Part shown: positions 59,204-64,000 of the stretch, piece by piece
Numbering within the stretch: position 1 is the stretch's first letter
Layout: each line of letters opens with the position of its first letter
NCBI GenBank assembly: GCA_964019155.1
Contig: OZ025241.1
Coordinates: forward strand, 5,764,793-5,828,792
Length of the DNA stretch: 64,000 bases
Source of the DNA: Osedax fenrisi
Taxonomy: Eukaryota > Annelida > Polychaeta > Sabellida > Siboglinidae
Direction of reading: 5' to 3'
Translations under genes and position numbers: made by a program
Notes under the pieces: generated by a model
The model's database searches: none
The model's input: the letters and a program-made list of their open reading frames with translations, nothing else
Told to the model about the DNA's origin: nothing

Positions 59204-59771
59204 CAGTAGCAGTAGCAGTAGCATTATCAGTAGCCGTAGCAGTAGCAGTAGCAGTAGCAGTAGCAGTAGCAGTAGAATTATCAGTAGCATTAGCAGTAGC
59301 AGTAGCAGTAGCAGTAGAAGTAACAGTATCAGTAGCAGTAGTAGTAGCAATAGTAGCAGTAGCAGTAGTAGTAGCAGTAGCAGCAGTAGCAGTAGCAGTA
59401 GCAGTAGCAGTAGCAGTGACTGTAGCATTAGCAGTAGCAGTTACCGTCGCAGCAGTAGCCGTAGCAGTAGCAGTAGCAGTAGCAGTAGTAGTAGCAGTAG
59501 CAGCAGTAGCAGTAGCAGTAGCAGTAGCAGTAGCAGTAGTAGTAGCAGTAGTAGTAGCGATAGTAGCAGTAGCAGTAGCAGTAGCAGTAGCAGCAGTAGC
59601 AGTAGTAGTAGTATCAGTAGCATTATCAGTAGCGGTAGCAGTAGCAGTAGCAGTATCAGTAGCATTAGCAGTAGTAGTAGTAGTAGTAGTAGTAGTAGCA
59701 GTAGCAGTAGCAGTAGCATTAGCAGTAGTAGTAGTAGTAGTAGTAGTAGTAGCAGTAGCAGTAGCAGTAGC

Positions 59772-59848
<77 letters not shown>

Positions 59849-60251
59849 CAGTAGCAGTAGCAGTAGCATTATCAGTAGCAGTAGCAGTAGCAGTAGCAGT
59901 AGAAGTAACAGTAGCAGTCGCAGCAATAGCCGTAGCAGTAGCAGTAGCAGTATCAGTAGCATTAGCAGTAGTAGTAGTAGTAGTAGTAGCAGTAGCAGTA
60001 GCAGTAGCAGTAGTAGTAGAATTATCAGTAGCATTAGCAGTAGCAGTAGCAGTAGCAGTAGCAGTAGCAGTAGTAGTAGCAGTAGTAGTAGCGATAGTAG
60101 CAGTAGCAGTAGCAGTAGCAGTAGCAGCAGTAGCAGTAGTAGTAGTATCAGTAGCATTATCAGTAGCGGTAGCAGTAGCAGTAGCAGTATCAGTAGCATT
60201 AGCAGTAGTAGTAGTAGTAGTAGTAGTAGTAGCAGTAGCAGTAGCAGTAGC

Positions 60252-60319
<68 letters not shown>

Positions 60320-60658
60320 CAGTAGCAGTAGCAGTAGCATTATCAGTAGCAGTAGCAGTAGCAGTAGCAGTAGAAGTAACAGTAGCAGTCGCAGCAATAG
60401 CCGTAGCAGTAGCAGTAGCAGTATCAGTAGCATTAGCAGTAGTAGTAGTAGTAGTAGTAGCAGTAGCAGTAGCAGTAGCAGTAGTAGTAGAATTATCAGT
60501 AGCATTAGCAGTAGCAGTAGCAGTAGCAGTAGCAGTAGAAGTAACAGTATCAGTAGCAGTAGTAGTAGCAATAGTAGCAGTAGCAGTAGCAGTAGCATTA
60601 GCAGTAGTAGTAGTAGTAGTAGTAGTAGCAGTAGCAGTAGCAGTAGCAGTAGTAGTAA

Positions 60659-60694
<36 letters not shown>

Positions 60695-61898
60695 CAGTAG
60701 CAGTAGCAGTAGCATTATCAGTAGCAGTAGCAGTAACAGTAGCAGTAGAAGTAACAGTAGCAGTCGCAGCAGTAGCCGTAGCAGTAGCAGTAGCAGTATC
60801 AGTCGCAGTAGTAGCCGTAGCAGTAGCAGTAGCAGTAGCAGTAGCAGTAGCAGTAGAATTATCAGTAGCATTAGCAGTAGCAGTAGCAGTAGCAGTAGAA
60901 GTAACAGTATCAGTAGCAGTAGTAGTAGCAATAGTAGCAGTAGCAGTAGTAGTAGCAGTAGCAGCAGTAGCAGTAGCAGTAGCAGTAGCAGTAGCAGTGA
61001 CTGTAGCATTAGCAGTAGCAGTTACCGTCGCAGCAGTAGCCGTAGCAGTAGCAGTAGCATTAGCAGTAGTAGTAGCAGTAGCAGTAGCAGTAGCAGTAGC
61101 AGTAGTAGTAGCGATAGTAGCAGTAGCAGTAGCAGTGGCTGTGGCATTAGCAGTAGCAGTATCAGTCGCAGTAGTAGCCGTAGCAGTAGCAGTAGCAGTA
61201 GCAGTAGCAGTAGCAGTAGCAGTAGCAGTAGAATTATCAGTAGCATTAGCAGTAGCAGTAGCAGTAGCCGTAGCAGTAGCAGTAGCATTAGCAGTAGTAG
61301 TAGCAGTAGCAGCAGTAGCAGTAGCAGTAGCAGTAGCAGTAGTAGTAGCAATAGTAGCAGTAGCAGTAGCAGTGGCTGTGGCATTAGCAGTAGCAGTATC
61401 AGTCGCAGTAGTAGCCGTAGCAGTAGCAGTAGCAGTAGCAGTAGCAGTAGCAGTAGCAGTAGAAATAACAGTAGCAGTAGCAGCAGTAGCAGTAGCAGTA
61501 GAAATAGCCGTAGCAGTAGCAGTAGCAGTATCAGTAGCATTAGCAGTAGTAGTAGTAGTAGTAGTAGCAGTAGCAGTAGCAGTAGCAGTAGTAGTAGCAG
61601 TAGCAATAGCAGTAGCAACAGCAGTAGCAATAGCAGTAGCAGTAGCATTAGCAGTCGCAGTAGCAGTAGCAGTAGAAGTAGCAGTAGAAGTAACAGTAGC
61701 AGTAGTAGTAGTAGCAGTAGCAGTAGCAGTAGCATTATCAGTAGCAGTAGCAGTAGCATTAGCAGTAGCAGTAGCAGTAGCCGTAGCAGTAGCAGTAGCA
61801 TTAGCAGTCGCAGCAGTAGCCGTAGCAGTAGCAGTAGCAGTATCAGTAGCATTAGCAGTAGTAGTAGTAGTAGTAGTAGCAGTAGCAGTAGCAGTAGC

Positions 61899-61938
<40 letters not shown>

Positions 61939-62102
61939 TCAGTAGCAGTAGCAGTAGCATTATCAGTAGCAGTAGCAGTAGCATTAGCAGTAGTAGTAGT
62001 AGTAGTAGTAGTAGCAGCAGTAGCCGTAGCAGTAGCAGTAGCAGTATCAGTAGCATTAGCAGTAGTAGTAGTAGTAGTAGTAGCAGTAGCAGTAGCAGTA
62101 GC

Positions 62103-62146
<44 letters not shown>

Positions 62147-63172
62147 CAGTAGAAGTAGCAGTAGCATTATCAGTAGCAGTAGCAGTAGCAGTAGCAGTAG
62201 AAGTAACAGTAGCAGTCGCAGCAGTAGCCGTAGCTGTAGCAGTAGCAGTATCAGTAGCAGTATCAGTAGCATTAGCAGTAGCAGTAGCAGTAGCAGTAGA
62301 AGTAACAGTAGCAGTAGCATTAGCAGTAGCAGTAGCAGTAGCAGTAGAAGTAACAGTAGCAGTAGCAGTAGCAGTAGTAGCAATAGTAGTAGTAGCAGTA
62401 GCAGTAACAGTGGCTGTAGCATTATCAGTAGCAGTATCAGTCGCAGCAGTAACCGTAGCAGTAGCAGTAGCATTAGCAGTAGTAGTAGCTGTAGCAGCAG
62501 TAGCAGTAGCAGTAGCAGTAGTAGTAGCAATAGTAGCAGTAGCAGTAGCAGTGGCTGTAGCATTAGCAGTAGCAGTATCAGTCGCAGTAGTAGCCGTAGC
62601 AGTAGCAGTAGCAGTAGCAGTAGCAGTAGCAGTAGCAGTAGAATTATCAGTAGCATTAGCAGTAGCAGTAGCAGTAGCAGTAGAAGTAACAGTAGCAGTA
62701 GCAGTAGTAGTAGCAATAGTAGCAGTAGCAGTAGCAGTGGCTGTAGCATTAGCAGTAGCAGTATCAGTCGCAGCAGTAGCCGTAGCAGTAGCAGTAGCAT
62801 TAGCAGTAGTAGTAGCAGTAGCAGCAGTAGCAGTAGCAGTAGCAGTAGCAGTAGCATTGACTGTAGCATTAGCAGTAGCAGTTACCGTCGCAGCAGTAGC
62901 CGTAGCAGTAGCAGTATCAGTAGCAGCAGCAGTAACAGTGGTTGTATCATTAGCAGTAGCAGTAGCAGTCGCAGCAGTAGTAGCAGTTACAGCAGTAGCA
63001 ATAGTAGTCGCAGTAGTAGTAGCAGTAGCAGTCGCAGCAGTAGAAATAACAGTAGCAGTAGCAGCAGTAGCAGTAGCAGTAGAAATAGCAGTAGTATTGG
63101 TTGTAGCATTAGCAGTAGCAGTAGCAGTAGCAGTAGCAGCAGTAGCAATAGCAGTAGTAGTAGCAGTAGTAT

Positions 63173-63213
<41 letters not shown>
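55483..63213. repeat. 7.7-kb AGT/AGC trinucleotide array with higher-order repeats
   Basis: Nearly every triplet is AGT or AGC or one substitution away (ATT, ATC, AAC, AAT, AGA, CGC, CGT, GGC, TGT). The triplet register never breaks, so three very long frames are open: Ser-rich and Val/Ala-rich on the plus strand, Leu-rich on the minus strand. Blocks recur at larger periods, for example 573 bp (57681 to 58254; 57911 to 58484). There is no promoter, splice or codon-usage evidence that any frame is a gene. Confidence 0.95.

Positions 63214-63258
<45 letters not shown>
63214..63258. repeat. (TA)n microsatellite closing the trinucleotide array
   Basis: GGTGG then pure TA to 63258. Confidence 0.9.
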
Positions 63259-63259
<1 letters not shown>

Positions 63260-63262
<3 letters not shown>

Positions 63263-64000
63263 TTTTATGTCTAAAAGAATATAGACAAGAAATCAGACGA
63301 AGTTTTATAGTTTATTAAATAGATAAAACAAAAACTTCTTGTATCCCCGCATGCCGTCATATGTCTCCGTTAGAGCGATTACTTGAAGACTGCTACTTGT
63401 ATCTTCATCCGAATCCCTGATTCCTTTATGAGATATCGATGATTTCAAGGTCGCGAAGGCGTCACCCGTCAATCACCACGTAAGAACATCAAACCACCAA
63501 CAGCAGGTGTAACCACACGTGCACAGGTCTCCCGTTGCTAGGAATACATCTATACAATGTCGGCAGAAGCCAGCAGAGATACGCCTTGTTGAAGCCACGC
63601 CCATTATCCAAGTCGTTAGGAAAGCACACCACTAACATCAGGTGTGCCCACGCAAATACCGTGTTCCCTTTCTATGAACGCCAGTATCGATAATAAAAAC
63701 CTTCAGAAACGCCATATTGAGGCCACGCCCATAATACAAGTACGCTACGCACATACACAGACATCTACTATTGGAAAATTATAAGACAAGAAAATATGTC
63801 GCTACTCATACGTCTATCGAGGATTCAGTTGCGGAGATATCCACGCAAACAGATGATATAAAAAGCTATACGATGGTATCCACATTGTTACCATCGCATG
63901 CGGTGGAGCAAAAAAGACTTGTTATCAATCCGCAATTATTGAAGGCAGTAGAATTGAAAAAAACAAACCGGCAACTACAGTGGCAACCGGCAACTCTGCT
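63260..64000. other. less AT-rich unique sequence, unassigned
   Basis: Near-balanced composition. An imperfect direct repeat of the GGCCACGCCCATAATACAAGT type occurs at about 63590 and 63719. TATAAAAAG at 63857-63865 could be a core promoter. 'aaccggcaact' is repeated near the right edge. No ORF of useful length. It could be the start of another repeat element (for example LTR or gag leader) that continues beyond the window; not shown. Confidence 0.35.

Noticed and set aside
55437..63260. 2607-residue poly-serine ORF (and the 2360-residue Val/Ala frame and poly-Leu minus frames)
   Set aside because: All follow automatically from an AGT/AGC triplet array without register breaks. Start regions are unrelated AT-rich sequence, and no splice, promoter or domain evidence exists.

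Overview
The window reads as nuclear DNA of a very AT-rich animal, most likely an insect. Evidence: a BTB-BACK-kelch gene split by GT-AG introns, several non-LTR retrotransposons, a Ty3/Gypsy-type LTR element, many short inverted-repeat transposons, and dozens of (TA)n tracts. No operon, ribosome-binding site or other prokaryotic signature was seen. I cannot name the species from sequence alone.

Layout. 1-10553 (minus strand): the 5' part of a BTB-BACK-kelch gene. Three exons join in phase 0, the second intron is about 8.4 kb, and the gene runs off the left edge. That intron holds a TA-flanked MITE (2989-3937) and a broken L2/CR1-like retrotransposon (about 5295-7122). 10554-25519 is non-genic and filled with small DNA transposons: a TA-flanked MITE at 12485, two opposite copies of a 7-bp-duplicating element at 14875 and 16855, a tRNA-derived SINE-like body, perfect palindromes, a 73-bp tandem array inside a 2.2-kb element at 18592, and a 2.3-kb long-inverted-repeat element at 22504. 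25520-29382 is a 3.9-kb inverted-repeat element. It carries GATGCATTT-type subterminal repeats, a 204-bp perfect palindrome, and a chain of tiny same-phase exons encoding related SCEVQSD-type peptides. 29411-31055 (minus) is a 5'-truncated LINE with an open reverse-transcriptase frame. 32507-39079 is a 6.6-kb element with inverted repeats of about 2 kb.

39163-49850 is a nest. A young LTR retrotransposon (204-bp LTRs differing at one base, 5-bp target duplication) lies at the 5' end of an AT-rich LINE. The same LINE is split inside ORF2 by a 3.6-kb DNA transposon with 8-bp target duplications and P-element-like features, and that transposon carries a 1.6-kb minisatellite. 49973-50931 is a second copy of the intronic MITE. 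52112-55432 is a GC-rich LINE relic with two PHD-type zinc fingers ahead of the endonuclease; its composition is strikingly unlike its surroundings. 55483-63213 is a 7.7-kb AGT/AGC-type trinucleotide array with higher-order repeats. 63260-64000 is a less AT-rich unique stretch with no gene that I recognise.

Only the kelch gene looks like a host gene. Everything else supportable is mobile or repetitive DNA. Coordinates of transposon ends come from visible inverted repeats and target duplications; family names are inferences from domains and termini, without database searches.
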